A DNA stretch of 64,000 bases from Arthrobacter crystallopoietes BAB-32 (GCF_000328305.2 NZ_ANPE02000079.1:1-64000), one strand, 5' to 3'. Positions 34,267 through 43,949 are shown, numbered from the stretch's first letter. Numbers and translations are program-made. The notes: generated from the letters alone by a model not told the origin.

Positions 34267-34979
34267 CCGGGCTTGGGTCACAGCTGCATGTGGTGGCCTG
34301 TGCCCACGGCACCGACAACGTCAGCGGGAGGGAACTGATCGACGGACTACGCGCTGACGTCGCTTCGGCCCTTGCGGCACGCGGGCTGCGGGCGCAGCTC
34401 CATGAGGCGTACGTCGACGTGCAGGAGCCGGCACTCGACCATATTGTCGCAGCGCTGCCGCCAGGAGAACCTGCAGTCGTGGTGCCGCTGCTGCTATCCA
34501 CCGGATTCCATACCAGTGTCGACATCAGGCAGGCAGTCGACAGCCGTCCGGAAACGCGCGCCGCCCGCGCAATTGGCCCGGACCACAGGCTGGCGGAAGC
34601 GTTGGCCCGCCGCCTGGCCGATGTTGGCCTCGGCGAGGGCGACCGTGTCGTCGTCGCCTCTGCCGGGACGCGCGTGGAAGAGGGGCTCAAGGAGGTGCGG
34701 CAGGTGGCCGAGTGGTTGGCGGTAGAAGCCGGGCGCCCGGTGACTGTTGGATTCGGCGCCGCTGCGGAGCCTTCCGTGCAGGCAGCGGTGGCGGCTGCGC
34801 GCTCGGAGCCGGGGTGCCGGCGGGTGCTGGTGGCTGCCTATTTGCTGGCGCCCGGATACTTCCATTCCCAGCTTGCTAAGGCAGGGGCAGATGCCGTCGC
34901 GGCTCCGCTGCTGCCTGATCCGGCTGTTGCGGAATGTGTCGTCGAACGCCTGCTGGAGGCGCTTAACATGACGCCATAA
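34263..34979 (+). CDS. sirB: Sirohydrochlorin chelatase (CbiX/SirB family)
   Basis: This 238-residue protein has two CbiX-type half domains and inserts Fe2+ into sirohydrochlorin to make sirohaem. His15 in VVACAHGT and His83 in STGFHTSVD are the expected metal-handling residues; a second repeat has YLLAPGYFHSQL. A cobalt chelatase role is possible by family, but the adjacent sirohaem-dependent reductase operon and downstream sirohaem synthase favour iron. It starts within the SDR stop and ends about 100 bases before the sulfur operon promoter. Confidence 0.9.
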   Translation: MTGLGSQLHVVACAHGTDNVSGRELIDGLRADVASALAARGLRAQLHEAYVDVQEPALDHIVAALPPGEPAVVVPLLLSTGFHTSVDIRQAVDSRPETRAARAIGPDHRLAEALARRLADVGLGEGDRVVVASAGTRVEEGLKEVRQVAEWLAVEAGRPVTVGFGAAAEPSVQAAVAAARSEPGCRRVLVAAYLLAPGYFHSQLAKAGADAVAAPLLPDPAVAECVVERLLEALNMTP

Positions 34980-35000
34980 GTCCCCGGGCTTTGCCATTTG

Positions 35001-35071
35001 TTGAGCGGTATTGAGCGGTGGGTCGCCGTATGAGGTCACAGTTGAAGGCGCTCGCAGGCCGCCCCTACGGT
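35001..35071 (+). promoter_or_regulatory. Sulfur operon promoter with upstream direct repeats
   Basis: A -35 TTGAAG (35042-35047) and -10 TACGGT (35066-35071) with 18-bp spacing end seven bases before ATG 35079, giving a leaderless transcript. Upstream, TTGAGCGGT occurs twice at 35001-35009 and 35011-35019, exactly one helical turn apart, as expected for a regulator binding one face of DNA. A sulfur-responsive activator or repressor is the likely ligand. Confidence 0.55.
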
Positions 35072-35078
35072 GGCTGCC

Positions 35079-36794
35079 ATGACTCAGGCGATCGAGACTT
35101 CGACGGCTACGCAAACCAAGCGGCGTCCGTCCGCGAAGCCCCACGGACAGTGGAAAGTGGACGGTACGGCTCCGCTGAACCACAACGAGGAGTTCAAGCA
35201 GTTCGACAACGGCTTGAATGTCCGCGAGCGCATCGAGACGATTTACGCCAAAGAAGGCTTCGACTCGATCCCTTCGGACGACCTGCATGGCCGGTTCCGC
35301 TGGTGGGGTCTGTACACCCAGCGCAAACCCGGGATCGACGGCGGCAAGACGGCCACTCTTGAACCCCACGAGCTGGAAGACCGGTACTTCATGCTCCGGG
35401 TCCGGATCGACGGCGGGGCGTTGACCACCGAGCAGCTGCGGGTGATCGGCGGCATCTCCACCGAATTCGGCCGGGACACCGCCGATGTCACCGACCGCCA
35501 GAACATCCAGCTGCACTGGATCGATATTGCCGACGTGCCGGAGATCTGGCGCCGACTGGAGGCGGTGGGACTGTCCACCACCGAAGCCTGCGGCGACGTG
35601 CCCAGGGTGATCCTCGGCTCGCCCGTCGCCGGTATCGCCAAGGACGAGATCATCGATCCGACCCCGGTCATCCGCGAAATCTCCGACCGGTTCATCGGCG
35701 ATGCGGAGCTGGCCAACCTTCCGCGCAAGTTCAAGTCAGCCATCACCGGCCACCCGTCGCAGGACGTGGTGCACGAGATCAACGACATTTCACTGGTCGG
35801 CGTGGTCCACCCCGAACTGGGTCCCGGCTACGACCTTTGGGTCGGCGGAGGATTGTCCACCAACGCCCGGCTCGCCGAACGTCTCGGGGCCTTCGTCAGT
35901 GAGGAGAACGCTGCGGCAGTCTGGCACGGCGTCGTCGCAATCTTCCGCGATTACGGCTACCGGCGGCTGCGGAACAAGGCACGCCTCAAGTTCCTGATGA
36001 AGGACTGGGGCGCGGAGAAGTTCCGCCGGGTCCTGGAGGAGGAGTACCTCGGGTTCGCCCTGCCGGACGGCCCTGCCCCTGCCCGGCCGAGCCAGCCGGG
36101 CGACCATGTCGGCGTGCACGAGCAAAAGGACGGTCAGTTCTACATCGGTGCCGCACCGGTCGTCGGCCGGGTCTCCGGGACGGTGCTCACCCGGCTCGCG
36201 GACCTGCTCGAGAGCCAGGGGTCCTACCGCCTCCGTACCACTCCGCACCAGAAGATCGTGGTGCTCGACGTGGCACGGGACAAGGTCGACGCCGTCGTTG
36301 CCGGCTTGGCGGAGCTCGGGCTGAGCAGCAGCCCGTCGGTCTTCCACCGGTCGACCATCGCCTGCACCGGCCTGGAATTCTGCAAGCTTGCCATCGTCGA
36401 CACCAAGGACACTGCGGGACGGACCGTCGCCGGCCTTGAGGACCGCCTCGCCGACATCTCGGAGCGGCTGCCGGCGCAGCTGAGCCTGCACATCAATGGC
36501 TGCCCGAACTCCTGCGCCCGGATCCAGACAGCCGACATCGGCCTGAAGGGGCAGCTGCTGCCGGATCCGGACGGCGGACAGACCCCGGGATTCCAAGTGC
36601 ACCTGGGCGGCGGCTTGGCCTCGACCGATAGGGACGAAGCCGGCCTGGGCCGCACCGTGCGCGGCCTGAAGGTCACCGCCGACGGGCTCGTCGAGTACGT
36701 GGACCGCGTGGTTCGCCGCTACGACGGACAGCACGTTGAAGGCGAGACCTTTGCCGAGTGGGCGCATCGGGCGGACGAGGAGGACCTGAAATGA
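35079..36794 (+). CDS. sirA: Sirohaem-dependent sulfite/nitrite reductase
   Basis: This 571-residue ferredoxin-dependent enzyme performs six-electron reduction of sulfite to sulfide (or nitrite to ammonia). Two ferredoxin-like repeats surround the sirohaem core. The Fe4S4-sirohaem ligands are Cys429 and Cys435 (CTGLEFC) and Cys475 and Cys479 (GCPNSC). Genomic context with cysH and cysDN points to sulfite. ATG 35079 is chosen because it follows a -10 by seven bases; a GTG nine bases upstream overlaps that element. Its stop overlaps the ATG of cysH. It heads an operon of nine genes. Confidence 0.93.
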   Translation: MTQAIETSTATQTKRRPSAKPHGQWKVDGTAPLNHNEEFKQFDNGLNVRERIETIYAKEGFDSIPSDDLHGRFRWWGLYTQRKPGIDGGKTATLEPHELEDRYFMLRVRIDGGALTTEQLRVIGGISTEFGRDTADVTDRQNIQLHWIDIADVPEIWRRLEAVGLSTTEACGDVPRVILGSPVAGIAKDEIIDPTPVIREISDRFIGDAELANLPRKFKSAITGHPSQDVVHEINDISLVGVVHPELGPGYDLWVGGGLSTNARLAERLGAFVSEENAAAVWHGVVAIFRDYGYRRLRNKARLKFLMKDWGAEKFRRVLEEEYLGFALPDGPAPARPSQPGDHVGVHEQKDGQFYIGAAPVVGRVSGTVLTRLADLLESQGSYRLRTTPHQKIVVLDVARDKVDAVVAGLAELGLSSSPSVFHRSTIACTGLEFCKLAIVDTKDTAGRTVAGLEDRLADISERLPAQLSLHINGCPNSCARIQTADIGLKGQLLPDPDGGQTPGFQVHLGGGLASTDRDEAGLGRTVRGLKVTADGLVEYVDRVVRRYDGQHVEGETFAEWAHRADEEDLK

Positions 36795-37531
36795 GCTTGG
36801 ACAACAAGCAGGTGGCCCGGCCTGCGCGCTCAACCGAGGAAACGCAGGCCCTGAAGGAACTCGCGGCGGCCGGTGCCGAAAAGCTTGGCTGGGATGCCCC
36901 CGCCGAACAGGTCGTGGCGTGGGTGCGGGAGAATTTCGGCCTGCGGGAGGCTGCCGTGGCCTGCTCGATGGCCGACGCAGCACTGCCGCACCTGGTCGCC
37001 GAGCAGCTGCCCGGCGTCGATGTCCTGTTCCTGGAGACTGGCTACCACTTCACCGAGACCCACGCCACGAGGACCGAAGTCGCCCGGGCGCTGGACGTCA
37101 GGATCGTGGACGTGCTGCCGGACCAGACCGTCGCCGAGCAGGACGAAGCCCACGGCCCCGAACTGTTCTCCCGTGATCCTGCCCTCTGCTGCCAGCTGCG
37201 GAAGATGGACCCGCTGCGCAAGGCACTGGCCCGCTACAAGGTCTGGTTCACCGGCGTCCGCCGGGATGAAGCCCCGACCCGGACCAATACCCCGCTCGTG
37301 GCTTGGGACGAGGCGCATGGCCTGGTCAAAGTGAATCCGGTCGCGCCGTGGAGCTTCGAAGACCTGACCGGCTACGCCGCCCGGCATGCCGTTCCGCTGA
37401 ATCTGCTGCTGCAGCAGGGTTACCCGTCCATCGGCTGCCGGCCCTGCACCAGGCCCGTGGCGCCGGGTGAGGATCCGCGCGCCGGCCGCTGGGCAGGCCT
37501 GGCCAAGACCGAATGCGGCATCCACGCCTGA
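36791..37531 (+). CDS. cysH: Adenylyl-sulfate (APS) reductase, CysH family, Fe-S type
   Basis: This 246-residue enzyme reduces activated sulfate to sulfite. It has the paired cysteines CC (133-134) and C-X2-C (216 and 219) that bind a [4Fe-4S] cluster, plus the C-terminal catalytic Cys242 in ECGIHA. Those cluster cysteines distinguish APS reductases from the PAPS-specific enzyme, which fits the absence of cysC in this operon. ATG 36791 overlaps the upstream stop (ATGA) and has GAGGA nearby; upstream in-frame starts lie inside sirA. Confidence 0.94.
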   Translation: MSLDNKQVARPARSTEETQALKELAAAGAEKLGWDAPAEQVVAWVRENFGLREAAVACSMADAALPHLVAEQLPGVDVLFLETGYHFTETHATRTEVARALDVRIVDVLPDQTVAEQDEAHGPELFSRDPALCCQLRKMDPLRKALARYKVWFTGVRRDEAPTRTNTPLVAWDEAHGLVKVNPVAPWSFEDLTGYAARHAVPLNLLLQQGYPSIGCRPCTRPVAPGEDPRAGRWAGLAKTECGIHA

Positions 37532-37565
37532 AGACCCGACCAGATCCATGACACGAGGACCGATC

Positions 37566-38501
37566 ATGACCCTGACCCCCTTACACGACACCGCTGCGCC
37601 CGGACTGCAGGCATCCGGCGTCCTCGACACGCTGGAGGCCGAATCCATCCACATCATCCGGGAAGTGGTGGCCGAGTTTGAGCGCCCGGCCATGCTGTTC
37701 TCCGGCGGCAAGGACTCCGTGGTCATGCTGCAGCTGGCGGCCAAGGCCTTCTGGCCGGCCCGCATCCCCTTTCCCGTTGTGCACGTGGACACCGGCCACA
37801 ACTTCCCGGAGGTCCTGGACTTCCGGGACCAGACCGTGGAGCGGCTCGGCCTGAAGCTCATCGTCGGCTCCGTCCAGGAGTACATCGACCGGGGCGAACT
37901 GCAGGAGCGCGCCGACGGGACGCGCAATCCGCTCCAGACCACGCCGCTGCTGGACACCATCGCCGCCAACCGCTTCGATGCTGTCTTTGGCGGCGGCCGG
38001 CGCGACGAGGACAAGGCCCGGGCCAAGGAGCGGATCCTGAGCCTCCGGGACGAATTCGGCCAGTGGGACCCGCGCAACCAGCGGCCCGAGCTGTGGAACC
38101 TCTACAACGGCCGCCATACGGTTGGCCAGCATGTCAGGGCGTTCCCCATCAGCAACTGGACCGAACTGGACATCTGGCGCTACATCGCGCGTGAAGGCAT
38201 CGAGTTGCCGTCGATCTACTACGCGCATGCCCGCCAGGTCTTCCGCCGCGACGGGATGTGGCGCGCCGTCGGGGAATTCTCCCAGCCGGACCGCGGCGAA
38301 GAGGTCTCGGTCCGCACGGTCCGCTACCGCACGGTCGGCGACATGTCCTGCACCGGCGCCGTCCTCTCCGAGGCGCGCACCGTTGACGACGTCGTGCTCG
38401 AAGTTGCGGCGTCCACCCTCACTGAGCGCGGGGCCACTCGCGCCGACGATCGAATTTCCGAAGCGGCCATGGAAGACCGCAAGAAGGACGGGTACTTCTA
38501 A
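37566..38501 (+). CDS. cysD: Sulfate adenylyltransferase subunit 2
   Basis: The 311-residue ATP-sulfurylase catalytic subunit makes APS from ATP and sulfate, driven by CysN GTPase. The PP-loop SGGKDS is at 46-51, with VVHVDTGHNFPEV and GGGRRDEDKARAKER typical of CysD. The C-terminus EDRKKDGYF is conserved. ATG 37566 is chosen because GAGGAC lies eight bases upstream; another ATG six codons earlier is possible. Its TAA overlaps the ATG of cysN (TAATG). Confidence 0.95.
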   Translation: MTLTPLHDTAAPGLQASGVLDTLEAESIHIIREVVAEFERPAMLFSGGKDSVVMLQLAAKAFWPARIPFPVVHVDTGHNFPEVLDFRDQTVERLGLKLIVGSVQEYIDRGELQERADGTRNPLQTTPLLDTIAANRFDAVFGGGRRDEDKARAKERILSLRDEFGQWDPRNQRPELWNLYNGRHTVGQHVRAFPISNWTELDIWRYIAREGIELPSIYYAHARQVFRRDGMWRAVGEFSQPDRGEEVSVRTVRYRTVGDMSCTGAVLSEARTVDDVVLEVAASTLTERGATRADDRISEAAMEDRKKDGYF

Positions 38502-39844
38502 TGACCACCGAAATCCTGGACCGGCAGCGCCCGGCCACCGGCACGCTGTTCCGATTCGCCACCGCCGGATCGGTCGACGACGGCAAGTCCACCCTCGTCG
38601 GCCGGCTGCTTCACGATGCCAAGGCGATCCTCGCGGACCAGCTCGAGTCCGTCGCCCGCACGTCCTTGGACCGCGGTTTCGGCGGCGCCGAGGGCGGACT
38701 CGACCTGGCGCTGCTGACCGACGGCCTGCGGGCGGAGCGGGAACAGGGCATCACGATCGACGTGGCCTACCGGTACTTCGCCACCGACCGGCGCACCTTC
38801 ATCCTGGCGGACTGCCCCGGCCATGTGCAGTACACGCGCAACACCGTGACCGGCGCGTCGACGGCCGACGCCGTGGTTGTCCTCGTCGATGCCCGCAAAG
38901 GCCTGCTCGAGCAGACCCGCCGCCACCTCGGCGTCGTCGCCCTGCTGCGGGTGCCGCACGTGGTGGTCGCCGTCAACAAGATCGATCTGGTCGGCTATTC
39001 CGAGGACGTCTTCGCGCAGATCGACGCTGACGTGCGCCGTGTGGCCGGTGAGCTGGGCCTCCATCACGCGGTCAGCATCCCGGTCTCCGCGCTGGTCGGG
39101 GACAACGTCGTCGAACGCTCGGTCCGGACACCCTGGTATGCCGGCCCGACGCTGCTGGAGCTCTTGGAGACGCTGCCTGCAGCGGACCAGGAGGACGACG
39201 ACGCTGCGTCCTTCCGTTTCCCGGTCCAGTTGGTGCTTCGCCCGCAGGGGGCGCTGGCACCCGGGCTCCCGGCCGAGTCCTTCAGGGACTACCGCTCCTA
39301 CGCAGGGCAGGTTGTGTCCGGCACGGTGCGCGTGGGCGACGATGTCACAGTCCAGACCCCCGGGCAGGAGCCCCGGACGACAACGGTGGTAGGCATCGAT
39401 GCCGCGGGCCGGGACCTGGACACTGCGGTTGCGCCGCAGTCCGTCGCCCTGCGCCTGGCTGATGAGTTCGATGTCGCCCGCGGTGACCTGATCGGCGCCG
39501 CGGGTTCGTTGCCGGTGCCGGCCTCCAACCTGTCCGCTTCCTTGTGCTGGCTGTCGCCAAAGCCGCTGCTGCCGGGGGCGAAAGTCCTGGTCAAGCACGG
39601 TACCGCCACTGTCCGGGCGCTGGTCCAGTCGGTCAAGGGGCGGCTCGACCTGGACTCATTCGAGGAAGCCCCGGCAGGGACGCTGCAGCTGAACGACATC
39701 GGCCACGCGCTCCTGCGCCTGTCAGCCCCGCTGCCGCTGGAGCCCTACGCGGTCCACCGCCGGACGGGTGCGTTCCTGGTGATCGATCCCCAGGACGGCG
39801 GCACGCTGGCCGCCGGCATGATCCGGAACGGAGCCGGGCAATGA
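38501..39844 (+). CDS. cysN: Sulfate adenylyltransferase subunit 1 (GTPase)
   Basis: This 447-residue elongation-factor-like GTPase has G1 GSVDDGKST (23-31), switch region AEREQGITIDVAYRYF, G3 DCPGH and G4 NKID, followed by two beta-barrel domains. It couples GTP hydrolysis to APS formation by CysD. It ends without an APS kinase (CysC) domain, unlike the CysNC fusion of mycobacteria. It overlaps cysD at its start and the transporter gene at its end. Confidence 0.95.
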   Translation: MTTEILDRQRPATGTLFRFATAGSVDDGKSTLVGRLLHDAKAILADQLESVARTSLDRGFGGAEGGLDLALLTDGLRAEREQGITIDVAYRYFATDRRTFILADCPGHVQYTRNTVTGASTADAVVVLVDARKGLLEQTRRHLGVVALLRVPHVVVAVNKIDLVGYSEDVFAQIDADVRRVAGELGLHHAVSIPVSALVGDNVVERSVRTPWYAGPTLLELLETLPAADQEDDDAASFRFPVQLVLRPQGALAPGLPAESFRDYRSYAGQVVSGTVRVGDDVTVQTPGQEPRTTTVVGIDAAGRDLDTAVAPQSVALRLADEFDVARGDLIGAAGSLPVPASNLSASLCWLSPKPLLPGAKVLVKHGTATVRALVQSVKGRLDLDSFEEAPAGTLQLNDIGHALLRLSAPLPLEPYAVHRRTGAFLVIDPQDGGTLAAGMIRNGAGQ

Positions 39845-41013
39845 GCGGCCGCCGGCCGGATCCCGGGACGGTCCGGATCACCGCCGGCGAACAGCCGGCA
39901 CGGCGGGGCTGGGAGGTCTGGCTGGCCGTAATCCTGGCCGCAGCCATCGCCGGCACCTCGGCGGCGGCCTTTGCGGCTTCCGGCAATGGTTCACGGACTG
40001 AGGCGGAAACGGCCGCCGACGCACCGGCCAGCGAACTGCGGCTCGGCTACTTCGGCAACGTCACGCACGCACCGGCGCTCGCAGGGGTGCAGAACGGCTT
40101 CCTTGCTGAGCGGCTGCGGGCGCAAGGCGGCACGAAGCTAAGCACCCAGGTTTTCAATGCCGGCCCGGCGGCGATCGAGGCGCTCAATGCCGGCGCCATC
40201 GATGCGGCCTACCTGGGGCCCAACCCTGCCATCAACTCCTTCGTCCAAAGCGGCGGCGAATCCATCTCCGTCATCGCCGGTGCCACCGCTGGAGGAGCCC
40301 AGCTCGTCGCCAAGCCGGAAATCGTTTCCGGAACGCAGCTGAAGGACAAGGTTTTGGCCACACCGCAGCTCGGCGGAACCCAGGACGTCGCGCTGAGGGC
40401 CTACCTGCGGTCGCAGGGCCTGTCTTTCGGACCGGACGACGGGGACGTGACTATCAACCCGACCGAGAACGCCCAGACTCTCAAGCTGTTCCAAGACGGC
40501 AAGCTGGACGGCGCCTGGCTGCCCGAACCCTGGGCTTCACGGCTGGTCCTGGAGGCCGGCGCCAAGGTGCTCGTCGATGAGGCGGACCTCTGGGACGGCA
40601 CGCTGGCAGGCAAGCCGGGCCAGTTCAGCACTACGGTGCTGGTGGTGAACCGGGAGTTCGCCGCCGCGCACCCGCAGGCTGTCGACGCGCTGCTGCAGGG
40701 CCACGTAGACGCGATCGGCTGGCTCAACGACGCTCCGGCCGGGGAACAGGCGGCAGTGGTCAACGCCGGCCTGAAGGAAGCCGCCGGAGCGGCCCTGCCC
40801 GAGAACGTCGTCACCAGGGCGCTCGGGAACATCGAGTTCACCCCCGACCCGCTGGCGGGCAGCTATCCGAAACTCCTGCAGGACGGCGTCGATGCAGGCC
40901 TTTCCAAACCGGCGGACCTCACCGGTCTCTTCGACCTCGCTGCCCTGAACCGCATCCTGGCGGCCGGGTCCACCCACGAACCGGTCACTGCTGCCGGACT
41001 CGGCGCGGAGTAG
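39841..41013 (+). CDS. ABC transporter substrate-binding protein, sulfonate/taurine type
   Basis: This 390-residue exported binding protein resembles SsuA/TauA-like proteins: LRLGYFGNVTHAPALAG, VFNAGPAAIEALNAGAIDAAYLGPNPAIN and LDGAWLPEPWASRL. An N-terminal hydrophobic segment (about residues 24-47) ends in AAAFAAS without a lipobox cysteine, so it is secreted by a signal peptide or tethered by the helix. ATG 39841 overlaps the cysN stop. The open frame extends upstream inside cysN and is not used. The operon lacks a sulfonate mono-oxygenase, so the transported compound could be sulfate or an organosulfur compound processed elsewhere. Confidence 0.87.
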   Translation: MSGRRPDPGTVRITAGEQPARRGWEVWLAVILAAAIAGTSAAAFAASGNGSRTEAETAADAPASELRLGYFGNVTHAPALAGVQNGFLAERLRAQGGTKLSTQVFNAGPAAIEALNAGAIDAAYLGPNPAINSFVQSGGESISVIAGATAGGAQLVAKPEIVSGTQLKDKVLATPQLGGTQDVALRAYLRSQGLSFGPDDGDVTINPTENAQTLKLFQDGKLDGAWLPEPWASRLVLEAGAKVLVDEADLWDGTLAGKPGQFSTTVLVVNREFAAAHPQAVDALLQGHVDAIGWLNDAPAGEQAAVVNAGLKEAAGAALPENVVTRALGNIEFTPDPLAGSYPKLLQDGVDAGLSKPADLTGLFDLAALNRILAAGSTHEPVTAAGLGAE

Positions 41014-41025
41014 GGAGGGAAGACG

Positions 41026-41751
41026 ATGAGCGTAGTGCTTGAGAACCTCGGCAAACGGTTCGGGGACGGTCCTGCCGTGCTGGACGGCGTAAACGCCCGG
41101 ATCGCCCGGGGCGAGTTCGTGGCGCTCGTCGGAGCCTCCGGCTGCGGCAAGTCCACCCTGCTGAACATCATCGCCGGCCTGGAGCGCCCGTCCGTCGGAG
41201 CGCTGGAAGTGCCGGCCGATGGCGCCGCCTTCATGTTCCAGGACGCCGCGCTCTACCCGTGGCTGACCGCGCGCGGGAACGTGGAGCTGGCCCTGAAGCT
41301 GCGCGGGGTGGACAACGCTACTCGCCGCAGCCGGGCAATGGAGCTGCTGGAACTGGTACACCTGGCGGAGGCGGCGGACAAACGCCCGCACGAGCTCTCC
41401 GGCGGCATGCGGCAGCGGGTGGCACTGGCCCGGGCCTTGAGCCAGGCCCGGCAGCTGCTGCTCATGGACGAACCCTTCGCCGCCCTCGACGCCATTACCC
41501 GGGATCTGCTGCATGAGGAGCTCGAGCGGATCTGGCGCGAGACCGGCTGCACCATCATCTTCGTCACCCACAACGTCCGCGAAGCCGTCCGGCTCGGACA
41601 GCGCGTCCTGCTGCTGTCCTCGCGCCCCGGCCGCGTGGTGCGGGAGTGGACGGTAGGGCCGGAGGCCAAGTCCGACGCCGCGGCTGCCGCGGCCTTGACC
41701 GGGCAGGTCACCACACGCCTCAGGGAAGAGATCCGCCGCCATGGAAAGTAA
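41026..41751 (+). CDS. ABC transporter ATP-binding protein, SsuB-like
   Basis: This 241-residue ATPase has Walker A GASGCGKST (36-44), Q-loop FMFQDAALYPW, signature LSGGMRQRVALARAL and Walker B LLLMDEPFAALD, followed by the H-loop FVTHNVREAV typical of nitrate/sulfonate/taurine importers. GGAGGGAAG precedes the ATG. It overlaps the permease gene by 11 bases, so the three transporter genes form one unit. Confidence 0.92.
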   Translation: MSVVLENLGKRFGDGPAVLDGVNARIARGEFVALVGASGCGKSTLLNIIAGLERPSVGALEVPADGAAFMFQDAALYPWLTARGNVELALKLRGVDNATRRSRAMELLELVHLAEAADKRPHELSGGMRQRVALARALSQARQLLLMDEPFAALDAITRDLLHEELERIWRETGCTIIFVTHNVREAVRLGQRVLLLSSRPGRVVREWTVGPEAKSDAAAAAALTGQVTTRLREEIRRHGK

Positions 41752-42661
41752 AGTCGCCGACCTCGCACCGGCTCCTGCCGCCGAAGCTGCCCGGGCTACG
41801 GCCGAGGATAATGATGAACTCCGCGCGCTTGAAGCCGGGCTGGATGAACTCCAGGCGGAGAAAACCTCCTCCCGGCGGGACTGGGGCCGCGCGCTGCTGC
41901 CGCTCGGCGCCGTCGTACTTCTCCTGCTCGCCTGGCACCTGCTGGTCTCGCTGGACCTCAAGCGCCGGGACTTGCTGCCCGGCCCGCTGGACGTCTTCAC
42001 CTCGCTCGGCGGGCTTTGGGGCGAGGGGCTCGTCCAGGAGTCCGTAGGCACTTCGCTGCAGCGGGCGCTGGTCGGGTTCGCCGTTTCCGTGGCCGTCGGG
42101 ACACCGCTCGGACTGCTGCTCGGCCAAGTCAGGACGGTGCGCCGCGCCTTCGGTCCCTTGGTGTCCGGCCTGCAGGTCCTGCCCTCGGTGGCATGGGTTC
42201 CTGCCGCGATCATCTGGTTCGGCCTCACCGATGCGACCGCCTACTTCGTGGTCCTGATGGGCGCCATTCCGTCCATCGTCAACGGGCTGGTCGCCGGCAT
42301 CGACCAGATCCCGCCGCAATACCGCAGAGTCGGGCAGGTGCTCGGTGCGTCCCGCCTGGAACTGGCACTGCTGGTGGTCCTGCCCGCTGCGCTGCCCGGC
42401 TTCCTCGCCGGCCTCAAGCAGGGCTGGGCCTTCTCCTGGCGTTCGCTGATGGCCGCCGAAATCATCGCCGTCGGCGGCACCATGGGCTTCGGCCTGGGCT
42501 CGCTGCTGGACCAGGGGCGGACCTTGTCCGACATGGGGATCGTGATGAGCGCGGTCCTGGTCATTCTGGCCGTCGGCATCCTGGTTGAACTGTTGGTTTT
42601 CGGTCCGGTGGAGCGCAGGCTGCTGCGCGGCCGCGGCCTGCTTGAAGGGAGCACAAGATGA
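41741..42661 (+). CDS. ABC transporter permease, SsuC-like
   Basis: The 306-residue membrane protein has a charged N-terminal extension of about 48 residues, then about six membrane helices. The cytoplasmic coupling loop EAA-type segment reads QVLGASRLELALLVVLPAALPG. It matches the SsuC/TauC/NrtB permease group. Start ATG lies inside the ATPase gene. The stop overlaps the ATG of the sirohaem synthase gene (ATGA). Confidence 0.91.
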   Translation: MESKVADLAPAPAAEAARATAEDNDELRALEAGLDELQAEKTSSRRDWGRALLPLGAVVLLLLAWHLLVSLDLKRRDLLPGPLDVFTSLGGLWGEGLVQESVGTSLQRALVGFAVSVAVGTPLGLLLGQVRTVRRAFGPLVSGLQVLPSVAWVPAAIIWFGLTDATAYFVVLMGAIPSIVNGLVAGIDQIPPQYRRVGQVLGASRLELALLVVLPAALPGFLAGLKQGWAFSWRSLMAAEIIAVGGTMGFGLGSLLDQGRTLSDMGIVMSAVLVILAVGILVELLVFGPVERRLLRGRGLLEGSTR

Positions 42662-43905
42662 GCGGCCTTGATCTGTACCCGGTTTCGCTGCGGCTGCTGG
42701 GGAAGCCCGTGCTGGTTGTGGGAGGCGGAGAGGTAGCGGGGCGCCGGGCCAAGGCCTTACTGGATGCCGGTGCCGTGGTCACCGTCGTCGCGCTGGAGGC
42801 CGGGGACGACGTCGGACGCCTCGCCGAAGCGGGCCTGCTCACTTGGGAACGGCGCGGCTATGCGACCGCCGACCTGGAAGGCGTGTGGCTGGTACAGACC
42901 GCTACCGGGGTGCCCGCGGTGGACGAGAGGGTCGCCGCAGAGGCAGAGGAGCGGCGCGTTTGGTGCGTCAACGCTGCCGACCGGGAAGCCTCGGGCGCCT
43001 GGCTGCCCGCGGTCGGACGATTGGACGACGTCGCGCTCGCGGTCAATGCCGGGGGAGACCCGCGGCGGGCCAAGGCGCTGCGCGACGCGATGCTGCTGGC
43101 CTTGAAGACCGGCAGGCTCCCGCTGCGCCGGCACCGCCGCCGTCCCGGTGCGGGGCGTGTGGCACTGGTCGGTGGCGGTCCCGGCGACTCCGGACTGATC
43201 ACCGTCCGGGGCCGGCAGCTGCTGGCCGAAGCGGACGTGGTGGTGGCAGACCGGCTCGGTCCGCGCGAACTGCTGGAGGAGCTCGACACCGGCGTGCGGG
43301 TCATCGAGGTTGGCAAGGCGCCGGGCAACCATCTGGCTGGCCAGGACGAGATTAACCGGATCCTGGTCCGCGAGGCCCGGGCCGGACACCTGGTGGTCCG
43401 GCTCAAGGGCGGCGACCCCTATGTGCTGGGCCGCGGCGGCGAGGAAGCGCGCTTCTGCCGGGACCACGGAGTGGACGTCGAGGTCGTGCCGGGAGTGACC
43501 AGCGCGATCTCGGTTCCGGCCGCCGCGGGGATCCCGGTGACCCACCGCGGAGCTGCGACCGGTTTCAGCGTCGCCACCGGCCACGAAGAACTTGCCGAGC
43601 TGCCGGCCCGTCCGGACCACACGCTCGTGCTGCTCATGGGGGTCCGGCGGCTGGCCCAATCCGCCGCGGCGCTGCGCTCGCGGGGACTGGGACCGCAGAC
43701 CCCCGTCGCCATCGTCGAGGGGGGCTGGATGCCGGACCAGCGCGTGACCATCGGCACGCTGGCAACCATCGCCGGCCAGGCCGAACGGGCCGGGGTCCGC
43801 AACCCGGCGGTCATCGTGGTCGGCGATGTCGTCCGGCTCAGCCCCTACGCCCTGGCGGACCTGGGTCAGCAGGCTGAGCCGGACTGCAGCCCCTCGATCC
43901 ACTGA
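42658..43905 (+). CDS. cysG: Sirohaem synthase-like fusion: precorrin-2 dehydrogenase plus uroporphyrinogen-III methyltransferase
   Basis: The 415-residue protein has an N-terminal NAD-binding domain ([18 protein letters not shown], about residues 1-150) of the precorrin-2 dehydrogenase type. The C-terminal SUMT domain (from about 160) has [35 protein letters not shown] and [21 protein letters not shown]. It should convert uroporphyrinogen III to precorrin-2 and then sirohydrochlorin; iron insertion would be done by the CbiX-like protein at 34263, since the Ser-containing chelatase region of full CysG is not obvious. It supplies cofactor for the first gene of the operon. Confidence 0.92.
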   Translation: MSGLDLYPVSLRLLGKPVLVVGGGEVAGRRAKALLDAGAVVTVVALEAGDDVGRLAEAGLLTWERRGYATADLEGVWLVQTATGVPAVDERVAAEAEERRVWCVNAADREASGAWLPAVGRLDDVALAVNAGGDPRRAKALRDAMLLALKTGRLPLRRHRRRPGAGRVALVGGGPGDSGLITVRGRQLLAEADVVVADRLGPRELLEELDTGVRVIEVGKAPGNHLAGQDEINRILVREARAGHLVVRLKGGDPYVLGRGGEEARFCRDHGVDVEVVPGVTSAISVPAAAGIPVTHRGAATGFSVATGHEELAELPARPDHTLVLLMGVRRLAQSAAALRSRGLGPQTPVAIVEGGWMPDQRVTIGTLATIAGQAERAGVRNPAVIVVGDVVRLSPYALADLGQQAEPDCSPSIH

Positions 43906-43949
43906 CGCCCACTGCCAACGAATCAACCGACTTCCACAAGGAGCCATCC

